Source: Lachnospiraceae bacterium (GTDB lineage Bacteria; Bacillota_A; Clostridia; Lachnospirales; Lachnospiraceae). Taken from it: DNA of 13,007 bases. The position numbers and the translations under genes are program-made. The notes below the pieces were generated by a model. The model saw nothing but the letters and a program-made list of their open reading frames with translations. It ran no database searches and was not told where the DNA came from. The stretch spans positions 1 to 13,007 of the forward strand of contig JAFUEG010000129.1 of assembly GCA_017464045.1 (NCBI GenBank), in the 5' to 3' direction. This document shows, piece by piece, positions 1-7,025 of this stretch (positions are counted from its first letter, which is position 1; every line of letters begins with the position of its first letter).

Positions 1-1362
1 AAGCTTGATATATATGGTGTATGTCAATACAATCCCGAAAATGAAAGAAATGATTTTGATTCCATCAATATACCTCATCCTGAGTATACAAATATATTAC
101 TTATACATGCCGGTGGAGAAAAGGTCGAGCCGTTTGAATGGGATGACATCGGAACTCTCAAAAGATTCGATTATGTTGCTTTGGGGCATAAGCATAATTT
201 CTTTGAAAAGAAAGAATATAAAAGCTACTATCCGGGAAGTTTGGAACCACTTGATAAAGAGGAAACCGGACCACACGGGTATATAAAAGGTTATGTCGAT
301 AAAAGCCTTATGTCAGCCAAGCTGGTACCATTTTCCGAGAGAGAATATGTAAAGATTGATATCGATGTTGATGAGACTACTATCAATTCAAAACTGGTTA
401 ATCAGATAGCGCTTTTGTGTGCAGATAATCCGGAAAACATTTATCAGATAAATCTCAAACGTGGTAACAAATGCTTTGAGGATTTTGATTTAAGTGAGAT
501 AAAAACAAGATATAAGGTGGTTTCAATAACCGGAGAAAAGGGGGTAGAGATAAATCCTAAGCTTTTGATGCGTCACAATATGGAAAATGCATTGGGAGAA
601 AGGTTGAAAAGGATTGACGAAAGCGGAAGTGTTTACAGGGATGAAGCTGAGGAAATATATTCGCTTAAGATGGTTACGGCACTTTGGGGTATCGATAATC
701 TTAATCTTGTAATGATGGCTGCAGACAGCGGAGCGGCCGAGTACGCAAACAGGTACGTAAAAAATAATATTAAAGATGAAATTACTTATATGCGTGAGCA
801 GACCGGAAAGCTTCTGGAAAAGAAAGAGAATATAAAAAATAAACTTCAAAGGTATAAGAACCGAACAGGTGAAATAAATACTACAAATGAAAAAATTAGG
901 GACTATAATTTAAAGATTTCAGAGATTGAATTTAAGGATAAGTATGTTGACGGAAACTATGAGAGAAAAAGGCTCAATGTAATGCTTTGGTGTGTATGTC
1001 CGTTTTTGATATGCATGGCTTTATATGTTGCCGTTTCATTTTTTCCATCAGTAATTTATGGGGTGGAAAAAAGAATTTATAAAATTATTTTGATAGGCAT
1101 CATGATTTCGATTATAATCGCATACTTGGCTTATAAATTATATAATATAACACAGCACAATAAAAAGATTAAAAAACATTCAGAATATAGAAACAAAATT
1201 GATATAATTGAAAAAGAAAGAGAAAAGCTTATATTTAAATTATCAGAATATGAGATTGATAATGAAAAGCATAAGTTCTTTATAGGAGAAGAAGAAAAGG
1301 TAAATAAAAAGCTGGAGGACATAGAAAGGAAATACAAGGTTTACAGCTTGATTTTAGATTAG
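1..1362 (+). CDS. SbcD/YhaO-like metallophosphoesterase with coiled-coil and membrane-hairpin extension (5' truncated by window)
   Basis: The frame is open from base 1 to a TAG at 1360-1362, giving 453 visible residues; the true start lies upstream. The visible N-terminal part carries the end of a calcineurin-like phosphoesterase fold: a metal-ligand histidine in LLIHAGGE (residue 36) and the GHKH motif at residues 62-65, followed by YPGSLEPLDKEETGPHGYI. That block is typical of the SbcD/YhaO branch of DNA-repair nucleases, which work with a coiled-coil SMC-like ATPase. After about residue 240 the protein departs from the usual layout. A charged coiled coil (about 255-325) leads to two hydrophobic segments (about 327-350 and 359-383), then a second coiled coil to the end. 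No ATPase partner gene follows; one could lie upstream. An apparent start at codon 61 (TTG, base 181) falls inside the GHKH core and is not real. The nuclease assignment is firm at family level; the role of the membrane extension is unknown. Confidence 0.8.
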   Translation, partial: KLDIYGVCQYNPENERNDFDSINIPHPEYTNILLIHAGGEKVEPFEWDDIGTLKRFDYVALGHKHNFFEKKEYKSYYPGSLEPLDKEETGPHGYIKGYVDKSLMSAKLVPFSEREYVKIDIDVDETTINSKLVNQIALLCADNPENIYQINLKRGNKCFEDFDLSEIKTRYKVVSITGEKGVEINPKLLMRHNMENALGERLKRIDESGSVYRDEAEEIYSLKMVTALWGIDNLNLVMMAADSGAAEYANRYVKNNIKDEITYMREQTGKLLEKKENIKNKLQRYKNRTGEINTTNEKIRDYNLKISEIEFKDKYVDGNYERKRLNVMLWCVCPFLICMALYVAVSFFPSVIYGVEKRIYKIILIGIMISIIIAYLAYKLYNITQHNKKIKKHSEYRNKIDIIEKEREKLIFKLSEYEIDNEKHKFFIGEEEKVNKKLEDIERKYKVYSLILD

Positions 1363-1383
1363 TTAGAAGAAAGAGGAAAGTAT

Positions 1384-1770
1384 ATGAATATATTTGGAAT
1401 TCTTATTCCTAAGCAAATGCTTACATATCTATATGCAGATGATACACTTGATATCGCTGTAAATGAACTTTTAGAGAGCGGTTATACTGCAGTTCCGGTA
1501 ATTGACAAAGACGGGATATATCTTGGGGTAGTTAGTGAGGGCGACTTCCTTAAAATGGTTATGGAATGCGGAAGAGATAAGCTGGGTGAGCATACTGTAA
1601 GTGAAATTATCAGTAAGGATAAGGAAGCGTTTATTATTAATACAGTTTCTAAAGATGAAATTATGGAAAAAATACTCGACAGAAACTTTTTATCTATCGT
1701 TGATGACAGAAAGTGTTTCGTTGGAATTATAACGAGAAAGAGTATCATAAAATATCTCAGTAATTCATAG
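1384..1770 (+). CDS. Two-CBS-domain protein, CbpB/DarB-like
   Basis: A 128-residue protein that is essentially a single CBS pair (Bateman module). The first CBS repeat spans about 8-60, with SGYTAVPVIDKDGIYLGVVS as the typical strand-turn-strand. The second spans about 70-126 and ends in the characteristic VGIITRKSIIKYL. The start LIPKQMLTYLYADDTLDIA, the short length and the closing motif resemble the stand-alone CbpB/DarB (YkuL) proteins of Firmicutes. Those bind cyclic di-AMP and signal to (p)ppGpp synthesis or pyruvate metabolism. Ligand binding here is inferred from that resemblance; AMP or ATP are alternatives. The gene lies 21 bases after the metallophosphoesterase, with a GAGG-type ribosome-binding site in between, so the two are probably co-transcribed. 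No catalytic domain is attached. Confidence 0.8.
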   Translation: MNIFGILIPKQMLTYLYADDTLDIAVNELLESGYTAVPVIDKDGIYLGVVSEGDFLKMVMECGRDKLGEHTVSEIISKDKEAFIINTVSKDEIMEKILDRNFLSIVDDRKCFVGIITRKSIIKYLSNS

Positions 1771-1891
1771 ATAGAGGTGACAATCAATAATGTTTTTAGA
1801 AGCTTTATAAGCTGTTGATAAAAAAGTGCTAAAAATGGGTAGAATTAAATTAGGCAAACTGACGAAATTATAAGTATTTTAATAAAATGAC

Positions 1892-1920
1892 TTACAAATT
1901 TACGTTAAATTTGTTATTAT
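1892..1920 (+). promoter_or_regulatory. Predicted sigma-A promoter of the carD-family gene
   Basis: TTACAA (1892-1897) and TATTAT (1915-1920) are separated by exactly 17 bases, in a very AT-rich stretch, about 60 bases before the carD-family start codon. Transcription would begin near 1926-1928. No other comparable pair is seen between the CBS gene and this gene. Confidence 0.55.
1894..1914. promoter_or_regulatory. Operator-like perfect inverted repeat within the carD-family promoter
   Basis: The arms ACAAATTTA (1894-1902) and TAAATTTGT (1906-1914) are perfect reverse complements separated by CGT. The dyad overlaps most of the predicted -35 hexamer and fills the whole spacer up to the -10. 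That is the classic position for a repressor operator. The binding protein is unknown. Confidence 0.5.
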
Positions 1921-1924
1921 TTTA

Positions 1925-1968
1925 TTCGTAGAGATACTTTCTCAAGTATAAAAGAGTATCCATACGAA
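1925..1968 (+). promoter_or_regulatory. 5'-leader hairpin of the carD-family mRNA
   Basis: TTCGTA (1925-1930) pairs with TACGAA (1963-1968), and GATACT (1933-1938) pairs with AGTATC (1955-1960). A GA/CA internal loop separates the two blocks. An alternative inner hairpin, ATACTT-TCTC-AAGTAT (1934-1949), uses some of the same bases. The predicted transcript start falls at the foot of the stem, and the Shine-Dalgarno AGGAGG (1971-1976) begins two bases after it. The structure would therefore sit at the 5' end of the message, next to the ribosome site. Confidence 0.45.
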
Positions 1969-1981
1969 ATAGGAGGACGCA

Positions 1982-2479
1982 ATGTTTGATATTGGAGACT
2001 ATATCGTTTACGGACAGAACGGTATATGCCGCGTATTAGATATTACTCATCCGGATATTTCAGGAGTCGATACTGACAGATTGTATTACGTACTTATGCC
2101 TGAGAAGACTAAAGGAAGTAGGCTATTCTGCCCGGCAGATGACGACAGAATTTCGATTAGACGGGTTATCAGTGCGGAAGAAGCAAAGGAGATAATCCGT
2201 AAGTCAAAGAATATTGAGCCATTGGAAATTGAAAATGACAGAATGAGAGATGCCAGTTATAAGAGTGCTATAAAAAGCAGCGACTTAGTACAGTGGGTAA
2301 AAGTTATCAAGACTCTTTTAATCAGAAAAAAAGAGCGTGAAGATGCGGGAAAGAAGATAACAGCAACGGATGAGAGATACTTGAAGCTGGCAGAAGAAGG
2401 CTTATATTCTGAGCTTGCATTAGCAACTGGTCGTGACAAGGAAGAAATCCAGGAGATAATACTAAGCAATTGCGGCTAA
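1982..2479 (+). CDS. CarD/CdnL-family RNA polymerase-interacting regulator
   Basis: A 165-residue protein with the CarD_CdnL_TRCF layout. The N-terminal RNA-polymerase interaction domain begins MFDIGDYIVYGQNGICRV, closely resembling the fold shared with the transcription-repair coupling factor, and runs to about residue 60. A helical, basic C-terminal domain (about 65-160) would contact promoter DNA around the upstream edge of the transcription bubble. Known members bind the RNA polymerase beta subunit and stabilise open complexes, notably at rRNA promoters. The start is fixed by AGGAGG at 1971-1976, five bases before the ATG. The gene is monocistronic: it has its own promoter with an operator-like dyad upstream and a strong terminator downstream. 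Length and motifs are normal for Clostridia, where several paralogues per genome are common, so this may not be the main housekeeping CdnL. Confidence 0.88.
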   Translation: MFDIGDYIVYGQNGICRVLDITHPDISGVDTDRLYYVLMPEKTKGSRLFCPADDDRISIRRVISAEEAKEIIRKSKNIEPLEIENDRMRDASYKSAIKSSDLVQWVKVIKTLLIRKKEREDAGKKITATDERYLKLAEEGLYSELALATGRDKEEIQEIILSNCG

Positions 2480-2497
2480 TGTTTTAAACGATGAAAA

Positions 2498-2546
2498 AAA
2501 GCAATGATCCCATATGAAGAAATTCATATGGGATTTTGCTTTCATT
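2498..2546 (+). terminator. Rho-independent terminator after the carD-family gene
   Basis: AAAGCAA (2498-2504) pairs with TTGCTTT (2536-2542), and ATCCCATATGAA (2507-2518) pairs with TTCATATGGGAT (2523-2534) around a GAAA loop. This makes a 19-bp stem interrupted by one small 2x1 internal loop. The descending arm is T-rich, and an A-run (2494-2500) precedes the stem, so it may also act on transcription from the other strand. Confidence 0.85.
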
Positions 2547-2551
2547 TAAGG

Positions 2552-2557
2552 TATAAT
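2552..2557 (+). promoter_or_regulatory. Possible -10 element of the two-component operon
   Basis: A perfect TATAAT lies 51 bases before the response-regulator start and just after the carD terminator. The sequence 16-18 bases upstream is part of the terminator stem and does not look like a -35 box, and there is no TGn extension. If this is the promoter it probably needs an activator, as autoregulated OmpR-type operons often do. Confidence 0.35.
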
Positions 2558-2608
2558 TAAGGTTAGCGGTTTACCATTTATAAAAATGAGGAGGATAACT
2601 GGAGTATT

Positions 2609-3280
2609 ATGAAATTACTGTTAGCAGAAGATGAGGTGGATATGTCAGAAGCACTTGTGGATATTCTCACTTTTCACAAGTATATAGTGGATGCAGTATA
2701 TGATGGAGAAGAAGCATTAGATTACGCGAGACTTGGAAACTATGATGGAATTATACTTGATATTATGATGCCTAAAAAAGATGGACTTACGGTGCTTAAA
2801 GAGCTAAGAAGCGAGGGATGTCAAATTCCGGTACTTATGCTTACTGCAAAGTCCGAGATAGAGGATAAGGTAGCAGGACTGGACCTTGGGGCAGACGATT
2901 ATCTTGCCAAACCGTTTGCTATGGAGGAACTTTTAGCCAGACTTAGAGCCATGCTAAGAAGAAGGGAGAAAACCATATCAAATGAACTAATATGTGGTAA
3001 TGTGTCTCTTAATCAGCAGACTTTTGAGTTAAAAACTGATAAGGCATCAATTATCCTGCCTAAGCTTGAATTTCAGGTTATGGAGATGTTTATGCTTAAT
3101 CAGGAAATATATATTTCAGCAGATACAATCTTAGAAAAGGTCTGGGGGTATGATACAGATGCGGAGATAAGTACCGTGTGGGTATATATATCATACCTAA
3201 GAAAAAAATTAAGTCAGTTAAAAGCAGATATTGAGATACAGGCCAAAAGAAATATAGGCTATAGATTGGAGAAGATTTAA
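2609..3280 (+). CDS. OmpR/PhoB-family response regulator
   Basis: A 223-residue regulator of normal length. The receiver domain (1-~115) has the acidic pocket E7-D8, phosphoacceptor D51 (in ILDIMMPKKDG), the switch T79 in LTAK, and K101 in DYLAKPF. The winged-helix DNA-binding domain (~125-223) contains LPKLEFQVMEMF, the recognition-helix region around STVWVYISYLRKKL, and the closing GYRLEKI. It should bind direct repeats near target promoters when phosphorylated by the kinase encoded directly downstream. Two purine-rich sites precede the start: GAGGAGG (2588-2594), rather distant at 14 bases, and GGAG (2601-2604), rather close. The start itself is secure because MKLLLAEDE is the standard beginning of this family. 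Target genes cannot be read from the sequence. Confidence 0.93.
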   Translation: MKLLLAEDEVDMSEALVDILTFHKYIVDAVYDGEEALDYARLGNYDGIILDIMMPKKDGLTVLKELRSEGCQIPVLMLTAKSEIEDKVAGLDLGADDYLAKPFAMEELLARLRAMLRRREKTISNELICGNVSLNQQTFELKTDKASIILPKLEFQVMEMFMLNQEIYISADTILEKVWGYDTDAEISTVWVYISYLRKKLSQLKADIEIQAKRNIGYRLEKI

Positions 3281-4686
3281 TGGTCAAAACACTTCAGAAA
3301 AAATTTATATTTGCTTCTATGATGGCAATAACTATTTTGATAGTTATACTATTAGGTACGGTAAATGTAGTAAATATAATAAGACTTAATAATCATAATG
3401 AAAATCTTATGGATATGCTCTCGGGTGGAGACAGGATGTTTATGAATGAGGATTTTGGCGGCAGACCTGAGGATGCACCTGAAGATTTTGAACCCGGAGA
3501 TATAAATCCAAAGGATGTTAATGCTGAGGATTTTGAATCAGGAGTTTTTAATAATGAAGATATGGATTTTGTACCTGATTCAAACAGAGAGGATATTAAA
3601 GATACAGCCTCAGATAAACAGGAACGCTCAGACAGCAGAAAGAGTTTTCGATTATTCAATCCTGTACTAAATGAAGATGACAGACTTTCTGCAGTATATT
3701 TCGTTGTAAGGCTTGACGAAAATGATGAAGTAATATATACAGATGTTAGTAATATATCTACGATAGATGAAGAAACAGCTTCCGAATATGCAAAGCAGGT
3801 TCTGAACAAAGGGAAGGAAAAAGGTAAGATAGATGATTTTAAATATGCCATTTCCGATGCTCCGGATGGTCACGGAAAAACCATTGTATTTCTTGATATA
3901 AAATCCGAATCTCAGTCGATACTTGCGGTTGTGGTAGTATCGGTTGGTATAGGATTATTGTGTTGGGTAAGTATGCTGCTTCTAATAATTACACTTTCTA
4001 AAAAGGCTATCAGACCTATAGCTTCTAACATAGAAAGACAAAAGCAGTTTATTACCGATGCAGGTCATGAAATAAAAACACCTCTTGCAATAATCCTTGC
4101 AAATACTGATGCTATGGAACTTCATAATGGTGAAACCAAGTGGAGTAAAAATATTCGTAAGCAGACTACAAGACTTAGTGAACTTATGCAAAGAATGCTT
4201 TCACTTGCAAAAATGGATGAAGGAACAGCAAAGCTGAAGTTTGAGGAAATGGATATATCAAAGCTGGTTAATGACCTTGTAAGTGCATTTAAAGAGCCGG
4301 CTAAGAATAAAAATATTACTATAGAAAAAGATATTGAGGAAAATATATGTTATAAAGCAGATAAGGAAAGCATAACACAGCTTATAAATATATTGACTGA
4401 TAATGCGGTAAAATATGCAGATGAAGAAAGTACCATTAAAATAAAACTGAGAAAACATGAAAAGCATGTAAAGTTATCTGTGTCAAATAAATGTTCAAAC
4501 CTGCCGGATATTCAGCCGGAAAAAATGTTTGACAGATTTTATCGGGGTGATAGTGCAAGAACACAAAAAGGAAACGGTTTTGGTATAGGATTATCTGTGG
4601 CTCAGGCAGTTGTTGAAGCTCATAAGGGACATATAAGGGCAGTCTACCCTGCGTCCAACACCATAAAATTCGAAGTAGAAATATAA
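3280..4686 (+). CDS. Membrane sensor histidine kinase with acidic ectodomain
   Basis: A 468-residue kinase whose ATG overlaps the response-regulator stop by one base (TAATG), with GGAGAAG just upstream, so the two are translationally coupled. One membrane segment at about 10-32 and a second at about 214-240 frame an outside domain of some 180 residues. Residues 57-119 of that domain are strikingly acidic, with EDF-type repeats. The cytoplasmic part has the HisKA box with H263 in DAGHEIKTPLA. The HATPase domain has the N box around N375 (LTDNAVKYA), an F box (MFDRFYRGDSART) and a G2 box GNGFGIGLSV (431-440). The usual DxGxG G1 box is replaced by VSNKCSNLPD, a variant I recall from related Firmicutes kinases, so loss of activity should not be assumed. 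No HAMP domain is obvious. The stimulus is unknown; the acidic region suggests cations or cationic peptides. Confidence 0.92.
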   Translation: MVKTLQKKFIFASMMAITILIVILLGTVNVVNIIRLNNHNENLMDMLSGGDRMFMNEDFGGRPEDAPEDFEPGDINPKDVNAEDFESGVFNNEDMDFVPDSNREDIKDTASDKQERSDSRKSFRLFNPVLNEDDRLSAVYFVVRLDENDEVIYTDVSNISTIDEETASEYAKQVLNKGKEKGKIDDFKYAISDAPDGHGKTIVFLDIKSESQSILAVVVVSVGIGLLCWVSMLLLIITLSKKAIRPIASNIERQKQFITDAGHEIKTPLAIILANTDAMELHNGETKWSKNIRKQTTRLSELMQRMLSLAKMDEGTAKLKFEEMDISKLVNDLVSAFKEPAKNKNITIEKDIEENICYKADKESITQLINILTDNAVKYADEESTIKIKLRKHEKHVKLSVSNKCSNLPDIQPEKMFDRFYRGDSARTQKGNGFGIGLSVAQAVVEAHKGHIRAVYPASNTIKFEVEI

Positions 4687-4699
4687 ACGCCTGTTTTCG

Positions 4700-4728
4700 T
4701 TGTTAAATGTTTTCATTGGTGGTACAAT
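4700..4728 (+). promoter_or_regulatory. Predicted sigma-A promoter of dapF and the downstream cluster
   Basis: TTGTTA (4700-4705) and TACAAT (4723-4728) are 17 bases apart, and TGG immediately before the -10 supplies an extended -10 (TGnTACAAT). It is about 42 bases before the dapF start and 14 bases after the kinase stop. It could drive dapF and, by read-through, the polysaccharide genes. Confidence 0.6.
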
Positions 4729-4769
4729 ATAACGGAGTTTATGGTATTAGGTTAAAAAGGAGATATAAG

Positions 4770-5618
4770 ATGAAATTTACAAAGATGGAAGGTCTTGGAA
4801 ATGATTATGTGTATATAAATTGTTTTAACGAGAGGGTTGATAATCCTTCTGAACTATCTGTGAAAGTGAGTGACAGACATTTTGGAATTGGCTCTGACGG
4901 GCTTATACTTATCAAGCCTTCAGATAAAGCTGATTTCACTATGGAGATGTATAATGCTGATGGTTCGCAGTCAGAAATGTGTGGAAATGGTATAAGGTGT
5001 GTAGGAAAATATGTATATGATTATGGACTTACCGATAAAGAAGATATAACCGTTGAGACACTTGCAGGTATAAAATTTTTGAAACTTTACGTGGCAGATG
5101 GAAAGGTTGATAAAGTAACCGTAAATATGGGAGCTCCTATATTAGCACCAAAAGAAGTGCCGGTACTTGCAGATACGCTGCCTGATGGTATGGATAAAGT
5201 TATAGATTATCCAATTAATATAGGTGGAAAAGAGTATAAAACGACATGTGTATCTATGGGTAATCCGCATAGTGTTGTATTTGTTGAAGACACGGATAAT
5301 TTCCCGCTTGAAGAGGTTGGACCATTGTTTGAAAATAATAAATTCTTTCCGAGGAGAGTAAATGCAGAATTTGTACAAATAGTAAATAGAAATTATGCAA
5401 AAATGCGTGTTTGGGAAAGAGGTTCGGGTGAGACCCTTGCTTGTGGAACAGGAACCTGTGCGTCGGTTGTTGCTGCAATACTTAATGGTCTTACAGAGGA
5501 TGAAGTAACAGTAAAGCTTTTAGGTGGAGAGCTTGTGATAAAATGGGATAAAGAAGAAAATATTGTATATATGACAGGACCTGCTAAGGTTGTGTTTGAC
5601 GGGGAGATAGAGCTGTAA
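4770..5618 (+). CDS. dapF: Diaminopimelate epimerase
   Basis: A 282-residue protein of normal DapF length. It converts LL-diaminopimelate to the meso form in the cytoplasm, the last step before lysine and the direct precursor of DAP-type peptidoglycan. The two catalytic cysteines of this two-base, cofactor-free racemase are present: C71 in SEMCGNGIRC and C225 in LACGTGTCAS. They lie in the two mirror-image halves, together with the GLGNDYVYIN start and the GNPHSVVFVED segment. I start at the ATG at 4770 because AAAGGAG (4756-4762) lies seven bases before it and the family begins MKFTKMEGLGNDY. A longer in-frame start at 4707 would add 21 unrelated residues and run back through the predicted promoter. 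The sugar transferase gene begins one base after its stop, so dapF probably heads or joins the envelope-polymer operon. Confidence 0.96.
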   Translation: MKFTKMEGLGNDYVYINCFNERVDNPSELSVKVSDRHFGIGSDGLILIKPSDKADFTMEMYNADGSQSEMCGNGIRCVGKYVYDYGLTDKEDITVETLAGIKFLKLYVADGKVDKVTVNMGAPILAPKEVPVLADTLPDGMDKVIDYPINIGGKEYKTTCVSMGNPHSVVFVEDTDNFPLEEVGPLFENNKFFPRRVNAEFVQIVNRNYAKMRVWERGSGETLACGTGTCASVVAAILNGLTEDEVTVKLLGGELVIKWDKEENIVYMTGPAKVVFDGEIEL

Positions 5619-5619
5619 T

Positions 5620-6948
5620 ATGTATGCTTATGAGCAAAAAAAAAGAATACTTAGTCTTGGCGCTAATTTTATAATACTTTTATTTGAAATTTTATCATTT
5701 ACATATGTGTGGTTTATGTATTACAGAAGCCAAACACCCTATAATAAAGATGCAATTGTGATAGGAATGTATGCATTATTTATGTTTCTTATCACAAAGA
5801 GTCTTAATGGGTACAAAAACAGTTATATGAGAAGTATGGATTTATGTCTTTCACATATACTTGCAGTCATATTTTCAGCAATTGTGGGGCATGTTTTTGT
5901 GTGTATGGTATGGAGTGAGTATGTTAATGTCATGCCGGTGGTAATTATGGCATTGATTCAGATAATATTTGATGTACTTTGGGTAATTTTGGTGAGAAGG
6001 ATTTATGTACATATTTATCCACCGAGAAGAGTTATAATTATCTATGGTAACTATCCGCTTGAGGCATTTTTGAAAAAACTTGATTCGAGACAGGACAGAT
6101 ATGAGGTATGTGAAATACTTAATTATCAAAAAGGCTTTGAAAGAATTTGCAGTGATGTCTTGGATTTTGAAGGAGTGTTTTTGTATGATCTTCCCGCAGA
6201 GGAAAGAAATGAAATTGTCAAATATTGCTATGAACATTCAATAAGGACATATATAGTTCCTAAAATTACTGATATAATCATGAAGTGCTCAGACGACCTT
6301 TACCTTGTAGATACACCTATTTATCTTTCGAGGAATTATGGCTTGAACATCGATGACAGAATATTTAAAAGACTTACTGACATTATTGTGTCACTCATAG
6401 CTTTGATTGTGCTTTCTCCTATTATGCTTATTATAGCACTTGCCATAAAAATTTATGATGGTGGAAATGTATTTTACAAACAGCTACGTTTGACAAGAGA
6501 TGGCAAGATGTTTATGATATACAAATTCAGAAGTATGAAATATGACGATAGCGATAAAGGAAAAAATGCAAGATTGGCAAGTAAAACGGACTCAAGGATA
6601 ACTCCGATAGGAAAGGTCATTCGCAATTTGCATCTGGATGAGCTTCCACAGCTGTTTAATGTCTTGAAGGGTGAGATGTCTTTGGTTGGTCCAAGACCGG
6701 AAAGACCAGAGATTTTTTTAAAATATGAAAAAAGTATACCTCAGTTTGATTTCAGACTTAAGGTCAAAGCAGGACTTACGGGATATGCTCAGGTGTATGG
6801 GAAATATAACACCTCACCAATAGATAAGCTGAAGATGGATCTTACTTATATCCAACAGTACTCGTATTGGCTGGATATAAAGCTTATGCTTCTGACATTG
6901 AAAATATTGTTTAGAAAGGAAAGCTCTGAGGGAATAGATGATAAATAG
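5620..6948 (+). CDS. Polyprenyl-phosphate sugar-1-phosphate transferase (bacterial sugar transferase family)
   Basis: A 442-residue integral membrane enzyme of the WbaP/WcaJ/ExoY type. It would start a surface glycan by moving a sugar-1-phosphate from a nucleotide sugar onto undecaprenyl phosphate. The N-terminal half has four hydrophobic segments (about 10-33, 45-62, 78-98, 105-127) and a Rossmann-like middle region (135-240). The catalytic half begins with the re-entrant membrane helix after KRLTDIIV (250-280). It then shows the KFRSM motif (302-306), the catalytic DE pair in HLDELPQL (D340-E341), VGPRPERPE (356-364) and the closing KAGLTGYAQVYG. The first codon is one base after the dapF stop and GGGGAG lies about 13 bases upstream, so translation is likely coupled. 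Which sugar is transferred (galactose, glucose or an acetamido sugar) cannot be told from motifs. The family call is secure. Confidence 0.93.
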   Translation: MYAYEQKKRILSLGANFIILLFEILSFTYVWFMYYRSQTPYNKDAIVIGMYALFMFLITKSLNGYKNSYMRSMDLCLSHILAVIFSAIVGHVFVCMVWSEYVNVMPVVIMALIQIIFDVLWVILVRRIYVHIYPPRRVIIIYGNYPLEAFLKKLDSRQDRYEVCEILNYQKGFERICSDVLDFEGVFLYDLPAEERNEIVKYCYEHSIRTYIVPKITDIIMKCSDDLYLVDTPIYLSRNYGLNIDDRIFKRLTDIIVSLIALIVLSPIMLIIALAIKIYDGGNVFYKQLRLTRDGKMFMIYKFRSMKYDDSDKGKNARLASKTDSRITPIGKVIRNLHLDELPQLFNVLKGEMSLVGPRPERPEIFLKYEKSIPQFDFRLKVKAGLTGYAQVYGKYNTSPIDKLKMDLTYIQQYSYWLDIKLMLLTLKILFRKESSEGIDDK

Positions 6949-7025
6949 CTTACAGCTCTTCCTTCGGACTATAAAGCAAAAATATACAGTAAGAAGTATG
7001 ATTTAACTAAAAGAGGAAATAAAAG

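Noticed and set aside
5..286. Open frame of 93 codons at the window start
   Set aside because: It overlaps, in another frame, the in-frame metallophosphoesterase sequence that carries family motifs from base 1 onward. Its own translation has no recognisable feature.
1801..1813. AGCTT-TAT-AAGCT as a terminator after the CBS gene
   Set aside because: The stem is only five base pairs, is AT-rich and is not followed by a T-run.
2586..2612. Eight-codon frame (MRRITGVL) overlapping the response-regulator start in an ATGA arrangement
   Set aside because: It has no ribosome site of its own, and its first codons are simply the Shine-Dalgarno-like purine run of the regulator gene.
3393..3851. Antisense frame of 152 codons, very serine-rich
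   Set aside because: The serine-rich translation is the complement of the acidic repeat codons of the histidine kinase; nothing supports expression.
4480..4530. Inactive histidine kinase because of the missing DxGxG motif
   Set aside because: The N, F and G2 boxes and the phosphoacceptor histidine are intact, and this G1 variant is known to me from active-looking Firmicutes relatives.
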